From Bacteroidota bacterium (lineage in GTDB: Bacteria; Bacteroidota; Bacteroidia; Chitinophagales; Chitinophagaceae): 20,117 nucleotides of DNA. The notes below the pieces were generated by a model that did not search any database, had not been told where the DNA came from, and worked only from the letters and a program-made list of their open reading frames with translations. Shown piece by piece: positions 1 through 7,509 of the stretch. Made by a program: the position numbers and the translations under genes. Numbering within the stretch: position 1 is the stretch's first letter; each line of letters opens with the position of its first letter. The stretch spans positions 1 to 20,117 of the forward strand of contig JAEZRB010000183.1 in NCBI GenBank assembly GCA_023412975.1, in the 5' to 3' direction.

Positions 1-1780
1 TCTCTTCTGGTAAAGGCCTGTTTGCATAGATGATCACCGGCCTTCCTTTGGTGGACCTGATGGTGATCCATTGCGAATTACTGCGGTCGATGGACCAGTT
101 GCCGCCACCAAACATGTTTTGAAAACCCGAAAAGATCGTCTGGCCATCTTTGTCGCCATAGAAAAATACCTGCGCGATCACTTCTCCTTTTTCATTGGTC
201 AGTGAAGAAAATGGAACATTATAAACAGGTGGTATACCCAGTTCTTTTGTCAGGTCGATATTCCTGGTTGAATCGGCGGAAAGAAAAAGTTTGTTGAGGA
301 TATTATAGATGACGATCCCCTTGGAATTATTCTCCCTTACATTTCTCTGGTAGTTCACCTGAACCAGGTTCAATACTTCCTCCGCCAGTTTTTTATTGGT
401 TTCAATGATGCTGGCATAAGAATCTGCCACATCCACACCATCTTCAAGTCCTTCTGTTTTTTCGAGGTTGCTTACAAAAGCTCTCATCAGGTTGGTCGCA
501 TCATCATGACCAGGGAAGGTAGACAGGAAATTTCCAAGTGTGTTGTAAGCCGCAGCCTGGCTGATGAATTTGCGATAGTGATCAAATCTTACGCTGAGTA
601 AAAGCGAGTCACCGCGGTTACCGGCTTTTCTCATCATCAGCGGGTACACACCATTTGTATAACTGGACGTATAGATCAGGCCATCGCTCAGCACGGCCAG
701 GTAATACAGTTCAGGCGCGGTAAGCGATTGCAGGCAACGGAAACGTATCGCGTCGGGTTCGTTGTGGAGGCCGTTGATGGTCGTTACAAAAACATCCTTT
801 GCTTTCTTCTCCAGTTTTGCCGTGAGCTCTTTGAAGGCGATCGCGGTATCCTTGTTGATTGCCCGGTCCATATAGTCCAGCTGGGTTCTTACCAGCAATT
901 TGTAGTATTGAACCGAATCACTCTCCGCAGCATCGATCTCGCTAAAGCTGATCTTTCCTTTCACCACATTATCCAGAAATGGGAAATATTGCTGTCCGCT
1001 CTTGCTCCGAGACATCCTCACCACTGCCTTTACAAATTCATCATCGCTGATATTGCGGATGATGGAACCGAGTTTGTTGTTGGCCTGTGCGTAGTCGTAA
1101 AGCTGGCCGGGGTATTTTTTTGCCACCGCTTTTATCAAACTGTCAGCAAAAGGAACATCCGGATTATTCTTTAACGTGATAAAAGTCTCAGCCGGCTTAA
1201 GCTGGCAATATTTTAGTACCATCAGGTCTTTTGCCTGGTTAAAGCCGGGGTTGCGATCAAAGATGCCGGAAGCCAGCACCACCATGCCAACATCATAAGG
1301 CTGGTCGGCAAGTGCAGAAACTATACTTTTATTTGCTTTATCTGCTGCGATACTTTTTTCATATACGTCAAGGAAGAAAGGAAGATTTAGAATATTCACC
1401 TTCCTGCTCCGCCAGTTGTTTCGCACGTAGCGCAGCATATTCGACACACCCGTCAGGTAGTTTACTTTCAAGCGGTGATCAAGAAGGGAATCAAGTTCTG
1501 TTTTTTCCTGGAAATCATCCACGCTTTTCAGGATGGTGCTGGTGATCAGCATATTTATTTCCGGGTTGGTGGAAACCGCCAGCAGGTTGTCGGATTTGCC
1601 ATCCGCGTCCATCAGGCTCTTTTGTTCGCGGTCGATATTTTCGTGGTTGATCAGCCTTCTGAACTCAGGCTTGAAGTCGCGCTGACGATCTGTATCATTC
1701 AATGCCAGTTGCGCCAGTAATGGTACAGAAAGAATTTGCAGGATAAGTAAAAAGGTTATATACCTGAGTTTGGTTGTCAT
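1..1780 (-). CDS. Large exported protein of unknown function, C-terminus cut by window edge
   Basis: An uninterrupted minus-strand reading frame runs from an ATG at 1780 to the left edge: 593 codons plus one base, with no stop. The N-terminus reads MTTKLRYITFLLILQ followed by a stretch ending LLAQ, a typical Sec signal peptide, so the protein should be periplasmic or outer-membrane associated. The visible mature part is mixed, helix-rich and Lys/Asp/Asn-rich, without a catalytic motif I can name. The last visible residues (GRPVIYANRPLPEE) look like the start of a new domain that lies outside the window. The start is supported by the signal peptide and by a consensus -7 box 10 bases upstream. 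It is divergently transcribed from the response regulator at 2001. I do not recognise a function. That it is a real gene is clear; its role is open. Confidence 0.8.
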   Translation of the reverse strand, partial: MTTKLRYITFLLILQILSVPLLAQLALNDTDRQRDFKPEFRRLINHENIDREQKSLMDADGKSDNLLAVSTNPEINMLITSTILKSVDDFQEKTELDSLLDHRLKVNYLTGVSNMLRYVRNNWRSRKVNILNLPFFLDVYEKSIAADKANKSIVSALADQPYDVGMVVLASGIFDRNPGFNQAKDLMVLKYCQLKPAETFITLKNNPDVPFADSLIKAVAKKYPGQLYDYAQANNKLGSIIRNISDDEFVKAVVRMSRSKSGQQYFPFLDNVVKGKISFSEIDAAESDSVQYYKLLVRTQLDYMDRAINKDTAIAFKELTAKLEKKAKDVFVTTINGLHNEPDAIRFRCLQSLTAPELYYLAVLSDGLIYTSSYTNGVYPLMMRKAGNRGDSLLLSVRFDHYRKFISQAAAYNTLGNFLSTFPGHDDATNLMRAFVSNLEKTEGLEDGVDVADSYASIIETNKKLAEEVLNLVQVNYQRNVRENNSKGIVIYNILNKLFLSADSTRNIDLTKELGIPPVYNVPFSSLTNEKGEVIAQVFFYGDKDGQTIFSGFQNMFGGGNWSIDRSNSQWITIRSTKGRPVIIYANRPLPEE

Positions 1781-1789
1781 AAGAATAGT

Positions 1790-1798
1790 GCAAATTTA
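1790..1798 (-). promoter_or_regulatory. Bacteroidota -7 box (TAAATTTGC) for the exported protein gene
   Basis: Read on the minus strand this is TAAATTTGC, an exact match to the Bacteroidota TAnnTTTGC -7 element. The start codon begins at 1780, so the leader would be only a few bases long. No convincing -33 TTG element was found. The spacing relative to the ATG, and the mirrored box at 1976 for the divergent gene, support it. Confidence 0.45.
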
Positions 1799-1975
1799 AT
1801 GCGCCTGACCCGAAATACATAGCTGCATACGAGCCATTTATAAGACGAATAGAATCCCTGTAGGTTGCCCGTGCACCCTTTTTTCTTTTTTATATAGAAA
1901 ACCGTGCCCAGGTTAACTTATTATTAAGTCTGTATGAACTTAAAACCAAAATTTTCCCAGCCTGTAAAATCCCTT

Positions 1976-1984
1976 TAGGTTTGC
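1976..1984 (+). promoter_or_regulatory. Bacteroidota -7 box (TAGGTTTGC) for the response regulator
   Basis: TAGGTTTGC matches the TAnnTTTGC consensus exactly and lies 16 bases before the ATG at 2001, giving a leader of roughly ten bases. The upstream -33 region is only AT-rich, without a clear TTG. There is no Shine-Dalgarno sequence before the start codon. Confidence 0.5.
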
Positions 1985-2000
1985 TCAAATTTTCTACGGC

Positions 2001-2678
2001 ATGGATACGAATAACTGGAAAGTGCTGATTGCTGATGACGAGCCAGATATATTAGAAATTTTAAAATACAACCTCGTTTCGGAAGGATATCAAGTGATCA
2101 CCGCGAAAGATGGTGACGAAGCTCTTGAAAAAGCCCGCCGCACACAGCCCGACCTGGTCGTACTGGACGTAATGATGCCGAAAAAGACTGGAGTAGAAGT
2201 TTGCCAGATCATGCGGACCCAACCGATGTTCAGGAATACCCTGATCATTTTCCTCACGGCTGTCAACGATGAAAGCAGCCAGATCCGTGGTCTTGAAACC
2301 GGCGCCGATGATTATATCAGCAAACCCATCAGTCCGAAGGTTTTTATCAGCCGCGTGAATGCGCTTTTCCGGAGATTAAATAAAAAAGAATCAAAACCCC
2401 TCGAGATCGGGAACCTGACGATCGATCCCGAACGTTTTATGATCCAGGTCGACGGCAAGGACATCGTACTGGCCAAAAAAGAATTTGAATTGCTATACCT
2501 GCTGGCGCAAAAGCCCGGCCGCGTTTTCCTGCGCAATGAAATCCTCAACCAGGTCTGGGGCAACGACGTGATCGTTGGCGACCGCACCATCGATGTCCAT
2601 ATCCGCAAGATCCGCCAGAAACTCGGGATCGATTGCATTACAACGGTAAAGGGTGTGGGGTACAAGTTTGAAAACTAG
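2001..2678 (+). CDS. OmpR/PhoB-family response regulator
   Basis: This 225-residue transcription factor has a receiver domain (about 5-120) and a winged-helix DNA-binding domain (about 130-224), the normal length for the family. The receiver has the acidic pair D12/D13, the phosphoacceptor D56 (in LVVLDVMMP), T86 in FLTA, Y105 and K108 (YISKP). The C-terminal domain carries the usual family signatures: KEFELLYLLAQKPGRV, the RTIDVHIRKIRQKL recognition-helix region and the VKGVGYKF wing. It is expected to be phosphorylated by the kinase encoded 144 bp downstream and then bind promoter DNA. The domain composition resembles PhoB, and several phosphorus-metabolism genes lie nearby. Phosphate sensing is inference; many Bacteroidota regulators with this architecture respond to other signals. 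Confidence 0.93.
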   Translation: MDTNNWKVLIADDEPDILEILKYNLVSEGYQVITAKDGDEALEKARRTQPDLVVLDVMMPKKTGVEVCQIMRTQPMFRNTLIIFLTAVNDESSQIRGLETGADDYISKPISPKVFISRVNALFRRLNKKESKPLEIGNLTIDPERFMIQVDGKDIVLAKKEFELLYLLAQKPGRVFLRNEILNQVWGNDVIVGDRTIDVHIRKIRQKLGIDCITTVKGVGYKFEN

Positions 2679-2809
2679 ATACTGGATGCTGGATGCTGGA
2701 TTCCAGAGACTACTAATGGAACTTTAAGGGTAGGATGCCACCCAGCATCCAGCATCCAGTATCCAGCATCCAGCATCCAGCATCCAATATCCAGTATCCA
2801 GCATCCAGT
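2678..2809 (+). repeat. Heptamer tandem repeat (CCAGCAT) with inverted copies forming a long hairpin
   Basis: From 2742 to 2804 there are nine consecutive heptamers (CCAGCAT, with CCAGTAT and CCAATAT variants) and a partial tenth to 2809. Three copies in inverted orientation lie at 2679-2699. The segment 2678-2699 is a perfect 22 bp inverted complement of 2742-2763, separated by a 42 bp loop that itself holds a smaller GGATGC/GCATCC pair (2733-2738 and 2745-2750). The left arm begins at the last base of the regulator's stop codon, and the right array ends 14 bp before the kinase ATG. It fills nearly the whole gap between two genes that are normally tightly coupled. It resembles the dispersed short heptamer repeats known from cyanobacteria and seen in Bacteroidota genomes. 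Possible effects are transcription attenuation, mRNA stabilisation or slippage-prone length variation. Confidence 0.9.
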
Positions 2810-2822
2810 CTTAAATTGCATC

Positions 2823-3872
2823 ATGTTCTCCATTAAAAATATCTCTCCCCGTCAGCTGTCGGCATTTACTGCGCTCGGATTGGCAGTACCGATTGGGCTG
2901 CTGCTGTGGATCATCGAAAAGGATTGGATAACCGTACTGGTTTGTTTTGGCCTGATTTTTTTTGGAAGCTTTTTTCTTTTCTCTTTTGTTTTGGAACGGT
3001 TCATCTACCGGAAAATAAAACTCATCTATAAATTTATTTATCAAACCAAAGCCACCAAAAGGGAGGAGACCTATTACAAGTACATTCTTCCCCGAAAAAG
3101 CATTGACGAAGTAAGAGAAGATGTGGAAGCCTGGGCTACGGAAAAAAAGCAGGAGATTGAATTGTTGCAAACCAATGAAAAATTCCGCAAGGAATTCCTT
3201 CAAAATCTTTCACACGAATTTAAAACCCCTGTATTTGCGATACAGGGATATGTGGATACGTTGTTACAGGGCGCTCTCGAAAACCCGGCAGTAAACAGGC
3301 GCTTCCTCGAAAAAGCGGCAACAAACGTGGAAAGGCTAACCAACCTCCTCAACGACCTTGACGAGATCTCCAGGCTTGAGCGAGGAGAGTTGCATCTGTT
3401 AAAGGAAAATTTTATCATCCAGGACCTGGTACGTGAAACGTTCGAGAGCATCTCCATCATGGCCGAACAAAAAAATATCCGCTGCTCTATCAAAAAAGGT
3501 TGCGAATCGCCGCTTATGGTATTTGGCGACAAGGAGAAAATCAGGCATGTACTCGTAAACCTTGTTGAGAACTCGATCAAGTATGGCAAACAAAACGGGA
3601 CGATCGTGGCCAGCATGTATAAAACCGATGAACAACACGTCCTGGTAGAGGTCAGTGATGATGGTATAGGAATTCCGGAAAAGTATTTACCCCGGGTGTT
3701 CGAGCGATTTTACCGCACAGAGAAAGGTCGAAGTATCGATGTAACAGGTAGCGGGCTTGGCCTCGCTATCTGCAAACACATAATCGAAGCACATGGACAA
3801 ACAATCCATGTGCGCAGCCGGGAAGATATTGGTACCACAATTGGTTTTACATTGGAACGACGCAAAGACTGA
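2823..3872 (+). CDS. Two-TM sensor histidine kinase
   Basis: This 349-residue membrane kinase pairs with the upstream regulator. It has two hydrophobic segments (about 13-31 and 36-57) joined by a very short loop, so there is almost no periplasmic sensor. A linker or coiled coil (about 90-120) precedes the HisKA domain with the H box at H131 (NLSHEFKTP). The HATPase_c domain carries the N box around N246 and N250, the G1 box DDGIG (279-283), the F box FERFYR and the G2 box GSGLGLA (309-315). All kinase motifs are intact. The architecture is that of PhoR/WalK-like kinases without PAS or HAMP, so it may sense within the membrane or through a partner. The heptamer-repeat array lies directly upstream; no Shine-Dalgarno is visible. 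The signal sensed is unknown. Confidence 0.92.
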   Translation: MFSIKNISPRQLSAFTALGLAVPIGLLLWIIEKDWITVLVCFGLIFFGSFFLFSFVLERFIYRKIKLIYKFIYQTKATKREETYYKYILPRKSIDEVREDVEAWATEKKQEIELLQTNEKFRKEFLQNLSHEFKTPVFAIQGYVDTLLQGALENPAVNRRFLEKAATNVERLTNLLNDLDEISRLERGELHLLKENFIIQDLVRETFESISIMAEQKNIRCSIKKGCESPLMVFGDKEKIRHVLVNLVENSIKYGKQNGTIVASMYKTDEQHVLVEVSDDGIGIPEKYLPRVFERFYRTEKGRSIDVTGSGLGLAICKHIIEAHGQTIHVRSREDIGTTIGFTLERRKD

Positions 3873-3966
3873 TTTTATAGATCACCACCAAAAACCCTCA
3901 ACTACTCATTAACATAAATAGGATTGGTTCGAATGCGGGGTATACGAAATACGCTGTTCATGACGC

Positions 3967-5058
3967 TTATGGTTCAAATTTTTCTCCAACCAGCTCAGCT
4001 ATCAGGCCCGCGATCCTTACCTGGTAATGTTGCTGCCTCTCTTTTACTTCGCCCAACGGTTCCAAACCCGGGCCCATCAATGCTAACCATGTTTGCGAAG
4101 ATCGCCTGATAAAACTCATGTGTGATGTCCATTTGGAACCAGCACTACCACGACCGTGGTCGGTAGTGATCAGTAAATTTGTGTTGTCCTTATACCCTGG
4201 TGTGGTTTGTACCCAATGCCACAGATCGGCCAACATCCGGTCAATATTATTAGCCGATTGCAGGTAGAGGTCATAGCGACCTGCATGGGCATACTCATCG
4301 GTTTCACCAAATCCTATAAACACTACCCGGGGACGATGTTGATACAGATATTCTTTCGCGGTCAGGAAAGTAAGCTGGTCGTACCGCGTACCACCTTTAT
4401 GGTTCACGGCCTCGTTTTGTACTTTATTTATTACGGCATGAGCAGCTGAAGCGGTTCCTGGTTCCATATTCTCGTAACCACTGTTGATGAGAATACCGCT
4501 TCTGTCTTCATTGAGTATAAAAGGAAAAACGTTCCAGGATGTAAAAGCCACCACTTTGCCACTGAACCCCTGCCTGCTGTTCAACTGTTCCAGTACATTT
4601 GTATTACTGTTGGGTATTTTCCTGTTGGAAGCTACCAGCAGGTCGGTATTGCCTGCAAATATTTCATTGTAACCAGGGTAAGAAAAATTATAAATATTCT
4701 TGGTATTCACTTTATTGCCGTAGTGCCGGTTACCATATACCTGCCCTTTTTGAGCAATAACGCTCCAAAAAAAAGGCATCAGTTTCTGACGCCTTTCCTG
4801 TTTACTGTTTGCCCAGTACTGCATTTTCATCATTGCCGTATCGGGAGTAAATTCCGGGTTATGGATCAGCGACCCGTCGGCCCCTTCAAACAATTCCTGC
4901 CAGCGAAATCCATCGAGTGTGATTATAAAAAGATTCCGGGCAGGTTCCCAGTTGGTATGCCCCGGTAAGCTGGTAGAAAATGAAGCCGAAAGAGATAGCC
5001 CGGGTTGAAGCAGTGGTAACGCCGTAAAGAGGATGATGCAGGTCAGGATGTTTTTCAT
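3967..5058 (-). CDS. Secreted alkaline-phosphatase-superfamily phosphoesterase (paralogue A)
   Basis: This 363-residue protein has an N-terminal signal peptide (MKNILTCIILFTALPLL). It has the metal-site signature of nucleotide pyrophosphatase/phosphodiesterase-like members of the alkaline phosphatase superfamily: D49 in ITLDGFRW, a putative Ser nucleophile S126 in FSYPGYNEIF (where NPP enzymes have TFPNH), D254/H258 in GETDEYAH, D300/H301 in TTDHGRG, and a final His, probably H313. It should hydrolyse phosphate mono- or diesters, or related esters, in the periplasm. It is clearly related along its length to the enzyme at 12847-13932. It stands alone, convergent with the kinase gene, which ends 94 bp away. 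On the minus strand a TTTGC lies 14 bases before the ATG (5072-5076), but without the TA of the -7 consensus. Substrate is unknown; sulfatase activity is less likely because no formylglycine motif (CxPxR) is seen. Confidence 0.85.
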   Translation of the reverse strand: MKNILTCIILFTALPLLQPGLSLSASFSTSLPGHTNWEPARNLFIITLDGFRWQELFEGADGSLIHNPEFTPDTAMMKMQYWANSKQERRQKLMPFFWSVIAQKGQVYGNRHYGNKVNTKNIYNFSYPGYNEIFAGNTDLLVASNRKIPNSNTNVLEQLNSRQGFSGKVVAFTSWNVFPFILNEDRSGILINSGYENMEPGTASAAHAVINKVQNEAVNHKGGTRYDQLTFLTAKEYLYQHRPRVVFIGFGETDEYAHAGRYDLYLQSANNIDRMLADLWHWVQTTPGYKDNTNLLITTDHGRGSAGSKWTSHMSFIRRSSQTWLALMGPGLEPLGEVKERQQHYQVRIAGLIAELVGEKFEP

Positions 5059-5303
5059 TGACGGAGGTTTTGCAAAAAAAGAAAGTGTACATGAACTGGC
5101 TGTTAAGCGGAAATCATCTTAATGTTAAGAGGGAAGAAATACCTGCTGCGCATTTTTCCGCGAATATTTTTTATATAGAAGTACAACACTGGCTACTTAG
5201 TCAACGGTTCCGGGCAATGGGAACGCCCTAAACTTCATGATCTCTTAATACTCCCGTAATAATTAATTTATATACGATTATAATCTTTGCAAAACCCATC
5301 GTA
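5059..5303. other. Divergent intergenic region, 245 bp
   Basis: This AT-rich gap lies between the minus-strand phosphoesterase and the plus-strand metallophosphoesterase. It should hold both promoters: a TTTGC on the minus strand at 5072-5076 and TAATCTTTGC on the plus strand at 5281-5290. No RNA gene, repeat or convincing ORF was seen in it. Confidence 0.5.
5281..5290 (+). promoter_or_regulatory. Near-consensus -7 box (TAATCTTTGC) for the metallophosphoesterase
   Basis: TAATCTTTGC has one extra base between TA and TTTGC relative to the Bacteroidota consensus. It lies 13 bases before the proposed TTG start at 5304, a spacing like that of the other boxes in this window. No -33 TTG is evident. 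Confidence 0.35.
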
Positions 5304-6137
5304 TTGAAAAAACGTACCGTTGATGTAGTAGTAGTATCAGACATTCATCTCGGCACTTACGCCAGCCGCGCCAGGGAATTCGTCACCTATTTGAAAAGCA
5401 TTACTCCCCGGTTGTTGGTGCTCAATGGTGATATCATCGATGGCTGGCAATTCAGCAAACATTACTTTCCAGCCGTGCACATGGCCGTGATCCAGGAAAT
5501 TCTTGCGCTGCTTTCAAGCGGCACCCGCGTAATTTATATTACCGGCAACCATGATGAAATGCTGCGGCGCTACTCCGATCTGCAGATTGGAAATTTTCAA
5601 CTGGTCGATAAAGCCGTCATCGAGATCAACGGCAAAATGACCTGGATCTTTCATGGCGACGTGTTTGATCACACCACGAAAGGACAGGCTAAACTCTGGA
5701 CAAAACTGGGAAGCAACGGGTACGCTTCCCTTTTGGCTTTTAATGGCATGGTGAACCGCCTGATGAAAATAATGGGAAAGAAAAAACTCTCGCTTTCCAA
5801 AAGGGTGATGGAGCAATTCCATAAAAGAATGGTCAACATCGACGCCTTTGAAATGATGATCGCCGAACTGGCGATCGATAAAAAATATGACAACGTGATC
5901 TGCGGGCATATTCACCAGCCGCGTAAAAGAAAGATCAGCACTGACCAGGGTTCGGTTACTTACCTCAACTCCGGCGATTGGGTAGAACACCTTACCGCGC
6001 TTGAATACCGCGGCGATGACTGGCATATCTATACTTATGATGCCGCTACTATGAAGGAAGCCGAATGGCAATCCAACCGGCCGCAACCGGAAGTAATGAC
6101 CAATGAGATTGCGATCTACCTGCACTCTTTACAATAA
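5304..6137 (+). CDS. LpxH-like metallophosphoesterase (UDP-2,3-diacylglucosamine diphosphatase family)
   Basis: This 277-residue calcineurin-fold phosphoesterase has all five metal motifs: D13/H15 (SDIHLG), D43 (NGDIIDGW), N82/H83 (GNHDE), H117 (FHGD) and H202/H204 (GHIHQPR). LpxH removes UMP from UDP-2,3-diacylglucosamine in lipid A synthesis. This protein is somewhat longer than classical LpxH (about 240 residues) because of an insert around 135-180, so assignment to lipid A synthesis is not certain; another phospholipid or nucleotide-sugar substrate is possible. The start must be TTG at 5304: the essential strand VVVVSDIHLG begins only a few codons later, no in-frame ATG lies between, and the promoter-like box is immediately upstream. 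A glycosyltransferase follows after 23 bp, suggesting a shared envelope-lipid role. Confidence 0.85.
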   Translation: MKKRTVDVVVVSDIHLGTYASRAREFVTYLKSITPRLLVLNGDIIDGWQFSKHYFPAVHMAVIQEILALLSSGTRVIYITGNHDEMLRRYSDLQIGNFQLVDKAVIEINGKMTWIFHGDVFDHTTKGQAKLWTKLGSNGYASLLAFNGMVNRLMKIMGKKKLSLSKRVMEQFHKRMVNIDAFEMMIAELAIDKKYDNVICGHIHQPRKRKISTDQGSVTYLNSGDWVEHLTALEYRGDDWHIYTYDAATMKEAEWQSNRPQPEVMTNEIAIYLHSLQ

Positions 6138-6160
6138 GCCACTATCTAAAACCAACAGCT

Positions 6161-7171
6161 ATGAAAATATTCTATGCAGTACAGGCCACAGGCAATGGTC
6201 ATATAAGCCGGGCTATGGAACTATTGCCTTTTCTGCAACAATATGGTGAAGTAGACATCTTTCTAAGTGGCAACAATAGTAACCTGGCACTGGATGCTCC
6301 GGTCAAATACAGGAGTAAAGGCCTGAGTCTTTATTACAATTGCAAGGGAGGGCTTGATTTCTGGCAACTGTTCCGCGAATTTCAACCACTGCGACTGAAG
6401 CAGGAGATCAACCATTTGCCTGTAGAGAAATATGATCTTGTGATCAATGATTTCGATTATATCACCGCAGCTTCCTGTGCCAAAAAGAAGATCGCTTCGG
6501 TCAGCTTCGGCCACCAGGCCAGTTTTCAATCCACGCATTCCCCACGGCCATTATTGAGAAGTTCGGCAGGTGAATGGATCCTGAAAAATTTTGCAAAAGC
6601 CAGCCGCTACATCGGGCTGCATTTTAAATCGTACGATGATTTTATTTTCCAGCCGGTAATCAAAAATGAGATCCTGGATGCCGAGCCTACTGACGGAAAC
6701 TATATCACTGTTTACCTGCCATCATTTTGCCGGCCGCAACTGGAGCAAATATTCCGTCCCTTAAAAGAAAACCGGTTTGAAATTTTTTGTTTCCAGGTTT
6801 CGCAACCCGAAACGGTAGGTAACATCCGCTTTCTGCCTGTCAGTAAAAAAATGTTCAATCAAAGTTTTATCCATTGCACATCTATCATCACCGGCGGGGG
6901 CTTTGAAACGCCGGCTGAAGCAATTCATCTGGGGAAAAAAATAATGAGCATTCCTATCCGGAGCCAGTATGAACAGCAATGCAATGCAGCCGCTTTACAA
7001 CAGTTGGGCATTACCACGCTCAATTCCATAGGAGCCGATTTTAAAGATCATTTTGACAAATGGATGAATGAGGGCCGCATCGTTCAAATGGATTACAGCC
7101 AAAGCATCCCGCAAAGCCTGGCTTACCTTTTTGAGCAGGTTGGCGAGCACGCCGTGGAAAAAGTGTTTTAG
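6161..7171 (+). CDS. GT-B fold glycosyltransferase (MurG/GT28-like)
   Basis: This 336-residue soluble or peripheral glycosyltransferase shows the N-terminal loop GNGHISRA (11-18), as in MurG and diacylglycerol glycosyltransferases. It also has a C-terminal donor-binding segment: GGGFETPAEAIHLGKK (245-260) followed by SIPIRSQYEQQCNA, with the conserved Glu and Gln/Asn positions of the UDP-sugar site. No membrane segment is evident. Together with the preceding LpxH-like hydrolase it probably acts on an envelope glycolipid at the cytoplasmic face of the inner membrane. The donor and acceptor cannot be read from the sequence. The gap to the upstream gene is 23 bp, consistent with an operon; no Shine-Dalgarno was found. 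Confidence 0.78.
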   Translation: MKIFYAVQATGNGHISRAMELLPFLQQYGEVDIFLSGNNSNLALDAPVKYRSKGLSLYYNCKGGLDFWQLFREFQPLRLKQEINHLPVEKYDLVINDFDYITAASCAKKKIASVSFGHQASFQSTHSPRPLLRSSAGEWILKNFAKASRYIGLHFKSYDDFIFQPVIKNEILDAEPTDGNYITVYLPSFCRPQLEQIFRPLKENRFEIFCFQVSQPETVGNIRFLPVSKKMFNQSFIHCTSIITGGGFETPAEAIHLGKKIMSIPIRSQYEQQCNAAALQQLGITTLNSIGADFKDHFDKWMNEGRIVQMDYSQSIPQSLAYLFEQVGEHAVEKVF

Positions 7172-7188
7172 AAGCCAGCGACTACGAA

Positions 7189-7331
7189 CTACTTCATCAC
7201 CTCATCTATTTCCGCATCTCCCTCCTCACCTTTAGAATGTCGATAATCCTTTCCTTGTTATTCCGTCGCACAAGAAATACGATCAACGCGATAGCCAGGA
7301 TCCCTACACCTATTATAATGGGCCAGTCCAT
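7189..7331 (-). pseudogene. Frameshifted small single-TM membrane protein
   Basis: From an ATG at 7331 the minus strand encodes MDWPIIIGVGILAIALIVF followed by LVRRNNKERIIDIL, then changes to KVRREMRK and stops at 7206 (41 residues). In the -1 frame from about 7233 the sequence continues as KGEEGDAEIDEVMK and stops at 7189. An N-terminal TM helix, an RRN basic stop and an acidic tail ending in EEGD..EVMK is the layout I recall for a small membrane protein of Chitinophagaceae, normally about 55-60 residues. The intact family pattern appears only if the two frames are joined, so one base, and probably some codons of the middle, have been lost. It is either a decaying gene or a sequencing/assembly error. 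Function of the family is unknown. Confidence 0.6.
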
Positions 7332-7509
7332 GGGAATACAATTTTATCAGGATTAGATGTATCACAAAGGCTCCGGTATTAAATTTTGGTCATCATTTCT
7401 ATCCGTCAGGCTACCCACCGGGAGTTTTATACCGACACATCATCGTTATTAGTATTTTGCAATTTCACTGGTAATATTCAGGTAACATGGATCCTCTATC
7501 TTACCGGGT
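7332..7509. other. Intergenic region upstream of the Na/Pi cotransporter
   Basis: The gap contains TAGTATTTTGC at about 7451-7461, an imperfect Bacteroidota -7 box that could drive the plus-strand transporter gene with a leader of about 45 bases. No RNA structure, repeat or additional ORF that I can support was seen. Confidence 0.3.

Noticed and set aside
728..1720. Plus-strand ORFs of 77-148 residues inside the left-edge gene
   Set aside because: They lie antisense to a continuous 593-codon frame with a signal peptide, and their translations lack domain-like composition or plausible starts.
2678..2809. CRISPR-like array between regulator and kinase
   Set aside because: The units are 7 bp with no spacers, so it is a tandem heptamer repeat, not a CRISPR array.
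2811..3638. Minus-strand ORFs opposite the histidine kinase
   Set aside because: Shadow frames of a clear kinase with all motifs; no promoter or conserved pattern.
5514..6125. 203-residue minus-strand ORF opposite the metallophosphoesterase
   Set aside because: Long only because the opposite strand is codon-biased; the plus-strand frame has every metal-binding motif.
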